Positions 25,001 to 35,914 of a stretch of DNA of 64,000 bases are shown piece by piece. The stretch is from Ciona intestinalis (taxonomy: Eukaryota > Chordata > Ascidiacea > Phlebobranchia > Cionidae). The notes below the pieces were generated by a model, which had not been told where the DNA came from, did no database searches, and saw only the letters and a program-made list of their open reading frames with translations. The stretch spans positions 717,624 through 781,623 of the forward strand of contig NC_020173.2 of assembly GCF_000224145.3 (NCBI RefSeq). The letters are read 5' to 3'. Each line of letters begins with the position of its first letter. Within the stretch, counting starts at the first letter, position 1. The position numbers and the translations under genes are program-made.

Positions 25001-28000
25001 ATCAAATACACCTGTCATGAAATGAACATATTAGTTTAAAAAAATATTTTGAAACAAATATCATACATACCTATATTGTCCAGTCCAAGAAAACCACCGG
25101 AAAATACATTTTTGCCCTCAGGATCTTTTCTATTCACCCACCTAAATTAAGCAAGCATATAAATGCATTACATACTTGGATCTAAAATTCTCTACAAGGT
25201 ATATCTTACCAAGTAAAGTTGAGAATAAGTTTTTGAAAGCAGCGTGCCAAAAACAACTGGTCCCGCTGTCCTTTTGGTGCAGTAAGTTTGTATACTCTAT
25301 ACACAGACCATGCATGGACTGGTGGGTTCACATCGTTGAAAGCAAACTCATAAGCTGGTATCTGTTGAGTACGAGTTTTTTCATTTTTTTAATTTCCTAA
25401 TTTTGGTTTATATTTAATTTTGACACTTAAGGACAAATTTGTGCTTTTTAGTAAGTTGTAGGTTTTAAATTGTATACTACTACACATTTTGTATACTAAT
25501 AACTAGACACATAAAAAAATTGGATATAGGAACCAGTAATTCTATGTTTTTTTAAAGGATATAAAGCAGGTCCTGAAATTAAGAGAAACTATTTAAATTA
25601 GGCAAAGAAATAATCTAAGTGAAAAAACACCTTATAATGAAATCTAAACCAACTTAAACTTGTAAAACTATAAAACTGTATTGTAAATTAGCTTTTCAGT
25701 TAAATTTATCAGTAGTTACAACTTGTTGAAACAAGAAATACCTGACCGCTTGGTGCCATGTACCACTCGCGTAAAAACAACAAGAGTTGACTCTTAGCGA
25801 ACTCAGGATCAATCTTACAGAATGGTATCATGTGGAAAGCTAAATCCCACGATGCATACTGTTGATAATGTGACAAATTTAATATGTATTCCAATATTAG
25901 GAGTTTAACACTTAATGTAACATAAGAACTTATTTAGTTTATGTGATTGGCTTGCTATAAGGAAACATAAAGAAAAGTTTAATTAGATTTGTTATAGGTT
26001 TAACTATTTTACTTAAATAAAACACTTTAAAGGCATTGTTTTTAGAGTTGTAAACATTTTCAAAGGTTGACAACCTTAACATAATATATCTTTTTTTTGC
26101 ATATTTTTCTTGCTTTCGTTGCTATAAAACACGCGCTAATAGGTTATATTGTACCGTAAAATTAAAGTTGTTTTTAAAACTGATTCAAAGGGGTTTTTAT
26201 ATAGAGCGGCTGTGAAACGAGTTTGATCCGGAATTGTCTAGTACGGTGAGAAAACCAAACATGAGAGAAATGATAAATAAACAGAAGAAAGTTACCCATG
26301 GATATTCCCATTTATCTGGCATTGAAATCACATCTCGATTAAAAAGGTGAATCCAGTCTTTATTTCGGCCCTGTAATCTGAAATAAATCTAAAATTTAAG
26401 AATTGCTAATCGTGTTGCAATAAAACAAACACATAATTATGACATTATACTTGTGGGAAGTTGTTTTAGTTAAGTAGTGATGCTGTATCTGTATGTGAGA
26501 AGAACAGCTTTGTATCTTTAAACTTGCTATGCTTTGTACACAGAGCGAACACAGTGTATGCTGAGGACCCTTGACTGTAATCACCTCAGTCAGAAAAACA
26601 AGTCATGTGATGCCAGATGATATACCGGCAACTGATCACTGGATTAAAGTCGCAAATATACAGGAATTGTAATATAAGACAAATATGGCAAGGATAGTTT
26701 ACAGGCAAGTTTGTGAATATATGAGATGTCGTGAATATTGCTGCAGAGGAGAGATGCTCAAACATTATGGCATTGAAAGAGGAGATTATTGCTGCTCAAA
26801 ATCTGAATATGAATTGCATGAAGCTCATAAGTAAGCAATTATCGCTTAATTTTATCTTTGGCGAGTGCTAAAGATGTTTTTTAGTTTGCATTAATAGTAG
26901 AAGACTAACTTATGTGTTGCAAATATTGGGTTTATCGTTTATGCAACAATTTATACTCTGATGTAAACTATTGAATATATTGAGGATTAACAGGCACTTT
27001 GTACAAAGTTTATGCGAGTAAAACTCTATGACAATAATACCCTTTTTGCATGGTCACTTTTATGCGCGTAGTACTCGCATATTTACTCGCAAACGCTTAT
27101 GACGTTATGTGTGTTAACTTTGTTTTTGCGAGAAAATATGCGAGTACTTACGCGCATAAAAGTGACCATGCAAAAAGGGTATAAGTTTTGCATAGCATTT
27201 GTAACCATCATAAATTTGTCTACAAAACAAATTATTATAAACAAGATTGCAGATGATAGGCTCAAATATTCAATTTTTAACCTTGTTATAAACAAATGTT
27301 TAAAACCCAAAATAATTGTAACTTAGTCTTCAACTATTAAAAATTAAACTAAAAAATACTCAAGGTATTTATTAGGCACATGAATAACATGGTCAAATAC
27401 ACCAGTAATAAACAATTTGATTGCTTCATATGTCTGGATTAAAAATAAAATTACACACTTGATATGAAAATTGTTTCATATCCTGTTGCAAAAATTAATC
27501 TTAAGAATTGGCATGAGTGATGTCGTATTGCATATTTACCACAGTGAGCCTTGAACCTGAATCCTATAATTTTCAGAAATTTATTGGATGTTGCCAACTT
27601 TCCCCTTGCTCACATACCGAGTAACTTCAGCATGCCAACGCAAGTTGAACAACAAACTACAACAAGTTAGTTGTATATTTTGTAAATTAACATTCTGTTA
27701 ATAGGATAACTTTTTGACTATCAAATATTCCCTTTTCTACTTTGTTTTACAAAATTAAACAATAAGGTATTTTTAACATGAAATGTGATAAAAATTACTC
27801 ATAACTAAAATCCTAAAAACAGCCGATAATGTTCAATATGCACCTTTTTGATTAAATACACTTAAAAAATATAAACATTCTATAAGATTTTTATGCTTAT
27901 ACAATACTAAATTATTAAATATTTTAACTGGCCTATCTTTTAATCTCAGATAATGATGAAAGTTATAAAACTTCACCAATTCAGACAAACTCATCAGGGG

Positions 28001-31000
28001 CATTGGGGTATGTAGCGTTATTTATACACCTATCAAATTATAAACACATTCGTACAACTATTAATATCACTATGTAATAAATTTAATAAAACGGTTTTTC
28101 ACATTTTTTTAATTCCCTTTTTGTTTAACTGTCTTCTATTAAAACTGAGAAAAAATGTTGATTCCACAGTTGGCACCACTACAGCATTGCAAGTAGTGTA
28201 ACTGCCAGCATACTTCTTATGCTGGTATTACTTGTGCTTCTGTATATGTTTGTAAGATGGAGGAAAGCAAATAGAAGGAATGAACGCACAAGTGGGATTG
28301 TGGTTCATCACACAGTGCATCATGATACAGGTGGTCAGAATGTGTATCAGAACATGGACAATGTGTAAGTGCTGCTCTGCATGTATCTCAATTGTTGGAC
28401 ACATGGAATAATAAGTGCTGCTTTAAACATCCAACAGTAGATATAAAGAACAATGAGTCATCATGCAAGAAACATTTGTAAACACTGCCCAGTTAACTCT
28501 GAAAGAAATTTACCCTTTCGAAACAATCTCATCACACCAAAAATAGTGGTGAAGATTTTTATCCAAATGCTAAGCTAACAGTAGTCCTGCATAATTTATT
28601 TGGTAACGAGTTCTTTAAAATCCAAATTTTAGCAGAATGCAGGCAGTTCAGGGAGCAACTGGAACCAGCAATTCAATTCCATTCTCAAACCTGACGCATG
28701 TGAATGAAAAGCAACAAAGTGATATTCAAGTAACAACCTCACACTGTAAGTATTGACAATGAAAATTTTCGAAACTATTGAGATAAATTATATGTTATAA
28801 TAAAACAAGAAAACTGCGGTTTGCCCTTGGTGTTTAATTCCTTAGTGAAAATCGTTTTCCAAAATTTTGTCTCTACTTCCTATTTTTTTTACAGTTTGCC
28901 TATTGGATGATTATATGAGTCTAAAGTCTTAACAGCTTGAATAAACAATCTCTAAAAATTTAAACTAAATCATTATTCAGCTCAACAATTTGAACCACCA
29001 GTTCAACTTCCAACATACGAAGAATTATTCACTAACGAAGAACTCGATTCAAACAGTGGAGATAACAAACCTCTTGAAAAATAAATTGACAGCAGAAACA
29101 TACCTCTTTAGCTTGACAAAGTTTTGACATTATTTTACAATAATTCAACTTATCAAACAAACAGTATACAAATATCACGCACAACTCTAAAATACTCTTT
29201 CATTAATTTTTTTTAAAAACAGAAAAATTATTCAAACCGTTAACACTGACAAAAAAGTCAAAAAATGTAATAAATCTCCTTGTTCAAATCTACAAACCTG
29301 GATTCTGGTGGTGGAACTTGGTCTGCATCTCCTTTCAACCAATCATTGACAATATAATGATAAAACTGTTTGGACCACAGTAGTCCAGCACAAGCCTGAC
29401 GCAGAATGTTCATGCATTCACCTTTTACTTGTGGAAATTTACTCTGAATGAACAATGTATTAATAAAACGTACATGATATTAACGTTTTATTCGATGAAT
29501 TTCTGTTACCTTGTAGTAATCGTCAGTTTCTAGTATTCGTTTCTTGATCACGTCATCATTTGTTTTACCTTGTAACGGGTTCGTAGCAGTTGCTGATTCT
29601 ACTAATCGTGAGTGAAGAACAACACTCTCTGTATGAAATAAAACTTACTTACTAACGACAGTGTCTAAATTCATGGCACGAAATATCAACCAAAATTAAG
29701 TTCATCTTGAAGGTTTAAAACCAAGGTTTGTCAAACATATATCTCAACCGTGTGTCTAAATATATGTATAGTTGTGTACTCGTGTCTATTGTGTTCAGTG
29801 AATAAAATTCGCATAAAATCTAAGTAAACTTTAATATATTTTAACAAAATGCTTAAATACTCTTTAAAAGTACATTTTATCAAGAGAGTAATTACAACTA
29901 ATATCTTAACATAAAATTGGGTAGACTTTGGTGGTTGTTTTTAGAATTCAATTTTGCGTTTTTCTTATAAAAGGGCCACTCTTGTCTGTATAAACATTAA
30001 ATGAAAAAGCGTTAGGGAAAATTATTTTCAAATACTAATATTGTAACACAGGAACTGCCCTGAGGCAAGACTAAGTCGTGGTTAACTGGAAAATAATAAT
30101 AAAAGTTTATGTAACTTTAACATTATACACACCCCCAGCAGGTACAGTTAGTTTGTAATGAGCAGCTACTTTAGTTCCTTTGTTTGAAGCAGCTACTGCA
30201 TCTGTTTCACCTTAAATTAAAAACAAATCAAATCAGTTCCTTCCATGAAGCAACGGTGAACAGAAATTTTATGCCAAACACAAAGGAAGTGAATTTGTTT
30301 TGATTAATGGCAAACATGCTACATGGGTTGTAGTGTTTATGCTTATGCATGGTGGAGCTTCTTAAACAACATTCATCATGCTTACTTGTACATTGTTATA
30401 AGCAAAAAAAAAAAAAAGCGCCAAAACAAAAGAAAAAATACGAAAAAGAGATAAAGTGTATTAAAATATATGATATATATATTCAGTTAATTTTAATTAT
30501 GAAGCATTTATATGAATATATTTTAAACTAAAGGAGGCATACAATAACCATGAGATGGAGCTACAAAAATATAGTATCGTTAATTACACCAAACACTTGA
30601 TTAAGACACTTTTAATGTCAATTGTTCCTACCCAGTGGTCACTAATGTGTTATCCAAGTTGTAAGGTGCGGGTATAAAACAAAGCAATGATCAGAACTAA
30701 AAATCATAAAAAGGATAAGTAACTGACATTCATTTAATAAACAGTAGGTTTAACAATTTAAACATTGAAATTTCAATACAGCATTTCCAAATAAAACTGT
30801 TTATACTTATGAAAGAATCGAACTAAATATTGGTAATTAGTAATTATCCAACACAAACCTTTAACAATATATCTATGAAAAGCATCCTTTGTGTACTTGG
30901 TATAATGATCAATATTAAACAACATTTTTGTGTTTGTTTCATTTTCAGTGAAAAGCAGTTTGGGTTCAGGTTGGTTTGGTACATCCTCAAAACTCCATTC

Positions 31001-33799
31001 CATTTTATCTGTAAACATTATTTACAGCTTGTGTTCGGTATATTTTGTATCTTTTCTCATTGATATTCTGAACCAGCACAATATAAGATGACGGGCTTTT
31101 AAAAGATCTTTTCAGCTCATAATTGCCCAGCTTTGCCTAGAACTATCATTTCTATTGTTAGTTTTAGGCAAAATTATACAGAAACAAATTTGTTATTGTA
31201 GAAATTTTTGTTTGTTAAAGATTCTTTCAGTATTGCATTTGTAACACTGTACAACAAAAACATAAAATTTATATTCAATAATACAAATATTAAACCTAAG
31301 TCTCAAATTGATCTACTAATTTTAACATAATGGTAATTTGTCACAATTACTTTCTTTCCATATAATTTTTGGTGTTAGTTTTTTAATAAAAAGCTTAACA
31401 ACAATAACAAGTGCCAATCCAGTGGTAACTTACTAGTTGTTCAAACTGCCATCCATAGAAAAATAAAATTAATCTTTATTAACACTCAAAGTACAGACAC
31501 CAATGATATAACCATCTGTTACCAGCTATATAAAGGCAAACAAGTGATAACATATGAACTTGTCACATACCTAGTGTTTGGTGTTTACAAGTCACTTTCT
31601 TCTCATTTACTTTGGTGATGGAAGGTTTCACTGTACAACCCTCATGTGTGCACCCCCATATCCATGTGTTACGATACCACAGTGTTGGCAAAACATGAAT
31701 TTCAGCAGTTTCTGGTCCTCTGTTGCTGACTGAAACCAAATATGCACAAAATAAGTAAAGTAATGCATCAGTTGTTGCAACTTAAAATTTAAAATATTTT
31801 TAAGTTTGAACAATTTTCCATGTTTAAATGTAAGTAGAGAAAAATGTAGAATTTTAACAAACACTGCAAACCACAAAAAATTGCATTGTCAGCATTTACT
31901 CTTAGATGAAGCTAACCTGTAACTTTACACAAAATGTCTTGTGGGTCGTTCTTGGCATATTCCACCATCACATCCCAGTACTTGCTGTCATTGAAAGCTC
32001 CTGCATTACAAATTTATTAGGTAAATATTAATTATTGAGCTTAAACTTTTTATGAAGCACTTGTATTTTCATAAAAATAGAAGAAAGTTTTTTTGAAATA
32101 CAAGTGAAAAAAAATGATAAAAACCTAATTAATTTCACAAAAATATAAAAGCATATAGTTCCTAATCCAAGCAGATATCACAAAAAGAACGTAACCCTAA
32201 CCCGTAACCCCCAACACTTTTCCTAATGATTTAAAAGTCCAAGTTAAAAAACAGACTAATGCAGACATAATAAAATTACCAATAAAATAATANNNNNNNN
32301 NNNNNNNNNNNNNNNNNNNNNNNNNNNNNNNNNNNNNNNNNNTATATTATATATATTATAATTAGGGATGCACATTACAGAATAATTAGGTATTCTAGGA
32401 TATCCTANGAATACTTTATTTCGAATCTAGAATTCCGAATCTAGAATTTCGAATCTTTTTACATTTATAGGAAAAAATATTTTTACCCACATAAGTCAGT
32501 TTATTGAGTCTTTCATAATAGCCTTGTTTGATAATCAGCTGTAAAATGATCAAAAATTGTACTATTGGGTAGTTTTTGCCCCATGAAACGTATAGCAGGC
32601 TATGAAAAGACGTTGCAAAACGTTTACTCTCGAAAGTCCCACAAACACAAAAATATTTTTTTTTCAAAAATATTAAGGTTTAAAAATTGTTAATATAGTG
32701 TATGAGATGACGTGTGATGACGTCATTAACAGAATACCGAATCCCGTAATTAGATTCGAATACAAAAGGATTCGAATCTATAAGATTCGAAATTCTGTAA
32801 TGTGCATCCCTAATTATAATATTTCTCCAAATTCGTATTAAATTATTCACATATTAATTAAAGCATGTTATAAAAAAATTACCAGTGTCTTCCAACTCGT
32901 ACTCTGCTACATGTAAACCACGGTTTCGATTTGTATGAACAAGGTCCGCATATGGATATTCACTTTGTGGATACTTGTAAAGCATTTTCATGTAACTATG
33001 TGTTGGGCTACTATCAAGGTAATAATAATTCTCCTTCACATCTTCCCCATGGTTGCCTTCCGGTCCTGTATAAATATAATTAAATGGTAAAATAAAATGG
33101 TATCCATGGTATGTCTGGCGCAGTGGCAAAGAGATTAATGCACCTGCCTGTAACCCAGAGGTAATGGGTTCAAGGCTTGTTCGTGCTATCATTATTGGCG
33201 TATGTGTCCTTGGGCAAGTATTGAAAGGCTTTCCCCTCCCAACTATACTGAACCTAACAAACATAAATAAAACCTAATTAGAAAAAAAACCAAACCTGTC
33301 AACCCAAAAAGACGCTCCTTTAGTATCGGGTCTTTTCCATTCCACAAAGCAACGGAGAAGCACAACCTGCACTGTCGATCACAAATACCAAGCAATCCAT
33401 CCTCACCCCATCTGTATGCACGTGATCGTGACTCTTCATGACTCAAATATTCCCAACTACAGAAATAAGTCATGAAAATGCATGAAAAATGTGACAAATC
33501 TAATTGAAAAGGACCATACAAAGAAAGGAAACAAAAAGCATCCTGCTTAAATTTTTTATCACTTCTATTGGTATAATCGTTGATATGTGTTTGTTAAGAC
33601 TTAATGGTAGATGGTTAGCTTTGGTAACTGCATCAATTTTGCATTAAAACAAAATATATCAAAACATTACTGACCAGTTTCCATCCGGAGAATAATCCTC
33701 TCTTACTGTTCCCCACTGTCTCTCCGATAAATAAGGCCCCCAACGCTTCCAATTTTTCTTTCTTTCTTTATCTTCAAGCAAACGCAACTTTTCCGCCAT
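19839..33799 (-). CDS. GH63-like glucosidase, bacterial/fungal YMR196W type
   Basis: Predicted 886 residues in 21 exons (transcript order): 33675-33799, 33296-33456, 32883-33065, 31917-32000, 31571-31729, 30859-31008, 30133-30210, 29510-29628, 29298-29443, 26296-26377, 25742-25858, 25210-25361, 25071-25141, 24962-25011, 24111-24270, 23360-23562, 22815-22967, 21894-22023, 21171-21274, 20645-20820, 19839-19896. Lengths sum to 2661 nt and all phases agree. Family signatures run end to end: [18 protein letters not shown] at the N-terminus, [59 protein letters not shown] (about residues 418-437), [40 protein letters not shown] and SHQTGWTA at the end. This is the cytosolic-type MGH1/GH63-like (alpha/alpha)6 family; by analogy Asp434 in WDLAFH and Glu797 in VECPTGSG are candidate catalytic residues (inferred). 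No signal peptide or membrane segment is seen, unlike ER glucosidase I. Substrate unknown. A (+) gene is nested in intron 9. Confidence 0.88.
20008..20414 (+). mobile_element. MITE copy split by an insertion
   Basis: Left part (20008 to about 20178) is an ordinary family member up to GTGCTAAATGTGCCC. The right terminal piece CATCTTCCCCCAC lies at about 20399-20412. About 220 bp of unrelated AT-rich DNA separates them. It is just beyond the 3'-most intron boundary region, in the last intron of the GH63-like gene. Confidence 0.7.
21304..21510 (-). mobile_element. SINE copy (Cics-1-like), 5' part worn
   Basis: Minus-strand copy in an intron of the GH63-like gene. The 3' module (CTCGCGTGGCCGGAAAACGAC, CCAGCTTACGAGTTACCA on the plus strand) is well kept; the tRNA-like head is short or worn. 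Confidence 0.75.
22049..22088. repeat. (TA)n microsatellite
   Basis: About 20 TA units directly at the left edge of a MITE copy. The MITE family inserts at TA, so the tract may be its target or an expansion of its target duplication. Confidence 0.85.
22089..22280 (-). mobile_element. MITE copy (Cimi-1-like)
   Basis: Full-length copy, ends GCATGGGGGAAGACGGGATACC and GCCCCATCTTCCCCACC, flanked by TATATA on both sides. Lies in an intron of the GH63-like gene. Confidence 0.88.
22590..22712 (+). mobile_element. worn SINE fragment
   Basis: Retains the CAAGACACTATTGCTCCAA and CCAGTGGTC body and the AAAGTTACATTCATTC tail of the SINE family. Head missing; intronic. Confidence 0.5.
23126..23337 (+). 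mobile_element. 5'-truncated SINE copy
   Basis: Starts in the body (TTAACAGCAATTGTTCC) and keeps the AAGGTTACTG, GGCACGAGGTGT and CAAGTTACATTCATTTA 3' module. The tail ends about 20 bp from exon 16 of the GH63-like gene (23360-23562), so it has pushed right up to a splice donor. Confidence 0.75.
23657..23732. repeat. three-copy tandem repeat, 26-bp unit
   Basis: About three nearly identical units of AAATATATTTATCTATTAAA plus AAGGAG in an intron of the GH63-like gene. Simple intronic tandem array. Confidence 0.85.
24785..24865 (-). mobile_element. worn SINE 3' fragment
   Basis: Retains TGTTATAACATGGGTGT, TTACAAGTTACCA and a TGTAACCATGTG remnant of the SINE 3' module on the minus strand; intronic. 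Confidence 0.4.
26685..29084 (+). CDS. nested Cys-rich single-pass membrane protein with an LPTY tail motif
   Basis: Six exons: 26685-26830, 27577-27665, 27950-28007, 28170-28364, 28633-28745, 28981-29084; 705 nt, 234 residues, all phases consistent. The N-terminal 48 residues are Cys-rich ([12 protein letters not shown], then GDYCCSK). Exon 4 holds a strong transmembrane segment ([19 protein letters not shown]) followed by a basic stop-transfer WRKANRR and a His-rich stretch. The C-terminus carries QLPTYEELF, an LPxY motif of the kind bound by WW domains. The pattern recalls Shisa/VOPP1/WBP1-type adaptor proteins, but I cannot assign a family. No signal peptide is visible at this Met; an acceptor-like TAGTTTACAG at 26693-26702 keeps the frame, so the true first exon with a signal peptide could lie upstream. 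The whole gene lies inside intron 9 of the oppositely oriented GH63-like gene. Confidence 0.72.
27040..27179. mobile_element. 140-bp inverted-repeat MITE with TA target duplication
   Basis: Terminal inverted repeats of about 46 bp begin CCCTTTTTGCATGGTCACTT and include TATGCGCGTA and TACTCGCATATT; the right arm mirrors them with one or two changes. TA sits on both sides (27038-27039, 27180-27181). Almost the whole element is inverted repeat, so it is non-autonomous; a Tc1/mariner-type mover is likely. It lies in intron 1 of the nested gene and intron 9 of the GH63-like gene. Confidence 0.8.
30603..30736 (+). mobile_element. worn SINE fragment
   Basis: Keeps CACTTTTAATGTCAATTGTT, CCCAGTGGTCACTAATG and the CATTCATTTA tail of the SINE family; head missing. 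Intronic. Confidence 0.5.
31400..31530 (+). mobile_element. worn SINE fragment
   Basis: Weak remnant with GTGCCAATCCAGTGGTAACT and CCATCCATAGAAAAATAAA in an intron of the GH63-like gene. Low identity to the other copies. Confidence 0.35.
32293..32342. other. assembly gap (50 N)
   Basis: Run of N in intron 3 of the GH63-like gene. A single further ambiguous base lies at 32407. The exons on both sides are in phase, so no coding exon appears to be lost. Confidence 0.98.
32363..32812. mobile_element. 450-bp non-autonomous hAT-like element
   Basis: Ends are inverted repeats TAGGGATGCACATTACAGAAT and its complement. Both sides carry the same 8 bases ATTATAAT (32355-32362 and 32813-32820), the target duplication length typical of hAT transposons, as is a TAG.G start. 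The subterminal regions hold repeated TTCGAATCTAGAATT-type motifs. No transposase is visible; the open frame inside has no recognisable domain. It lies in intron 3 of the GH63-like gene beside the assembly gap. Confidence 0.85.
33109..33240 (+). mobile_element. SINE head, 3'-truncated
   Basis: tRNA-like head with CCTGCCTGTAACCCAGAGGT and GGGTTCAAGGC plus GTGTCCTTGGGCAAG, then unrelated DNA; the 3' module is absent. It fills the short intron between exons 2 and 3 of the GH63-like gene. Confidence 0.75.
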
Positions 33800-34143
33800 G
33801 TTTGCTTTTCTACCAAAACTATTAATATTTCAATTTATTTAAATGTTTTATACTTTTACTGCAAAACAAAGGTGTTTTGATTCAGAATAGCACCTTAAGC
33901 ATCGGTCAACCATAAATAAACAACTGTATTTGAACAAAAAGCCAAATAATGAGGGTAGGCTTTGGCAAACAGAGACAATGGAATATTATAGGGTTGGGCT
34001 GATGCTAATAACAGTTAAAGCACTCAGATTTTGAGTGTCTGCTGCACAAATAATGAATCCCTTTGATGTATATGGAGAAACACATTAAAAAAAAAAGTAA
34101 AAAAACACTTCCAAAAATACCACTTTGTCCTTTCAATATTTGT

Positions 34144-35070
34144 TCACAGATGATTGTGCTGTGTCAGTTTATCCAGAGTTTGAAAATACATGTATTTGAT
34201 GTCGAAGTCCATGTCATACCAATAGTTTACAGCTATAGTTGCATCTGCTTGCTGTACGTGATGAAACCAAAGTGAAGGAAGGTATAACACTTCACCTGCT
34301 TTAACATTACAAGTGATTGGGCGTGCATGAGAATACTTCGGATATCTCTTTAAATCAGGTTTCAAAGGGTCTATTGGAATCCAAGGCACATTTTGTAAAT
34401 TACACACTTTTCTAATTTTCCATACCTTATCAAAGAAGTGTTTATAACATGGGTAGGTCTTGTAGGGTATGAAAGGTCGGTCAGAAGGTGGAATTAGAGT
34501 AAACGTTTTTTCACCCTTGATAACACAATAAAGGTTTTCATAATGATCTTTATGTAAAGATGTCACTGCTTTTTTCTCCCCCATCCAAAAATTCACAGCG
34601 TCCGGTTTACAATTGAAAGCCTCGTTAGCCCATGCAAAGTCACTATCAACATCACACAACAACTCAGGAAAGTCAATTGTTAAATTAGAGTTTTGTTTTT
34701 GTATATAATAAGCATCACTTGAGGTTTTATCGAATAATTTTTCAATAAACGAGGCAAAAGTCATTGATTCCTCCATTGGCAACATAAACTTTTCGTGTCG
34801 AACAGCATCAGCGTAACCATCCGGAGTTACAGCCACTTGTATAACTTTGTCTCCCAACTTTTCAGCTAAATAAGGACATTCCCATTTTTCTAAAGCTGGC
34901 CAATGATTTATCGCATTCTGAAACAAACAAGGAATATTCCTAGAAACCCATTTTCTGTGAAACTCCAAAGCAGAGGGTGCACCGTCATATCTCTCAACAA
35001 TACTTGGAAGATACAACTCCCTTGCTTCAGTTGAACATTCTTTTAGAATTGAGTTAAGTTCCTGATTCAT
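34144..35070 (-). CDS. JMJD7: JMJD7, JmjC-domain lysyl hydroxylase (bifunctional peptidase family)
   Basis: Uninterrupted 308-residue frame, close to the 316 residues of the human protein and alignable over its whole length. JmjC core: NFWMGEKKAVTSLHKDHYENLY, with the Fe(II) ligands His173 and Asp175 in HKDH, the PPSDRPFIPY segment, and the distal His in LYLPSLWFHHVQQ (about His270/271). Conserved N-terminal blocks include NAINHWPAL and AVTPDGYADAV. JMJD7 is a 2-oxoglutarate and Fe(II)-dependent oxygenase that hydroxylates a lysine in the TRAFAC GTPases DRG1 and DRG2; a peptidase activity on histone tails has also been reported. The coding region has no intron, unlike the human gene. The stop lies about 345 bp upstream of the GH63-like gene's start on the same strand. 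Confidence 0.95.
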   Translation of the reverse strand: MNQELNSILKECSTEARELYLPSIVERYDGAPSALEFHRKWVSRNIPCLFQNAINHWPALEKWECPYLAEKLGDKVIQVAVTPDGYADAVRHEKFMLPMEESMTFASFIEKLFDKTSSDAYYIQKQNSNLTIDFPELLCDVDSDFAWANEAFNCKPDAVNFWMGEKKAVTSLHKDHYENLYCVIKGEKTFTLIPPSDRPFIPYKTYPCYKHFFDKVWKIRKVCNLQNVPWIPIDPLKPDLKRYPKYSHARPITCNVKAGEVLYLPSLWFHHVQQADATIAVNYWYDMDFDIKYMYFQTLDKLTQHNHL

Positions 35071-35162
35071 ATTTCACCTTGTCTATTTTTGTTATTTAAA
35101 CAAAACATGCTGATATACCTGTTTATACACAAACTAAAACAAAAAATATATAAACTTGTGTA

Positions 35163-35465
35163 CGATGCCTTGGCTAAGTGGTTAGGTTAGCACGCCTGCA
35201 TCTAACTCAGAGGTAATAAGTTCAAGGCTCCGCACTGCTATGATTGTGGGCAAATGTGTCCTTAGGCAAGATACTTAAGGGCAATTGCTCCAATTCAGTG
35301 ATGGCTAATGGGATGTCCACACTATTAGCCACAAATAAAAATATATAAAAAGACTCAAAAAAAGTAACATACATGGTAACTCGTAAGCTGGCACGAGGTG
35401 TTAAACCCGTGTTATAACGACTGTCGTATTCCGGCCACGCGAGGATAAAGCAAGTTACATTCATT
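35163..35465 (+). mobile_element. full-length SINE (Cics-1-like)
   Basis: Complete copy: tRNA-like head (GGCTAAGTGGTTAGGTTAGC, AAGTTCAAGGCTC), GTGTCCTTAGGCAAGATAC body, A-rich linker and the GTAACTCGTAAGCTGGCACG to CAAGTTACATTCATTC 3' module. It starts about 90 bp upstream of the JMJD7 start codon, so it may overlap the promoter or 5' UTR of that gene. Confidence 0.88.
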
Positions 35466-35914
35466 CAACACATTTGTTACTTACAAACTAACCAAAATAA
35501 GTATTTTTTGTACAAAAACAATATATGTTTATGAATATTGCTGCAAGTTTTTGCAACTTTTGTTCAGACCATCGTGACTCGTGAAAAACTACGGTGACGC
35601 AGCAGTTTTATGCTATTCATATTATGAGTTATGAGAATACCTGTTTTGAAAACTTTCTTTTAAATACTTTATTTGTATTAAACTTTCATATTTTACTTGC
35701 GATTTTGAAACAATAAAACGTTAATTCTCCAGTGAGTTTAAACACATGTTACCTGTTTAAATGTTTTGCACACATCTTGATCGTATGTGTGGGCGTTTCT
35801 GTTTGTTTTTCTGCAGCAATTAGACTTCGATTTCGGGGATTCACCAAAGTAGAAATAACTTTAAAGAAAGGTCTTTGTAATTCTATGCCGTGTAACTACA
35901 AGTATTAAATAAAT

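Noticed and set aside
27083-27326. Overlapping 75-codon frames on both strands
   Set aside because: Produced by the 140-bp inverted-repeat element and adjoining AT-rich DNA.
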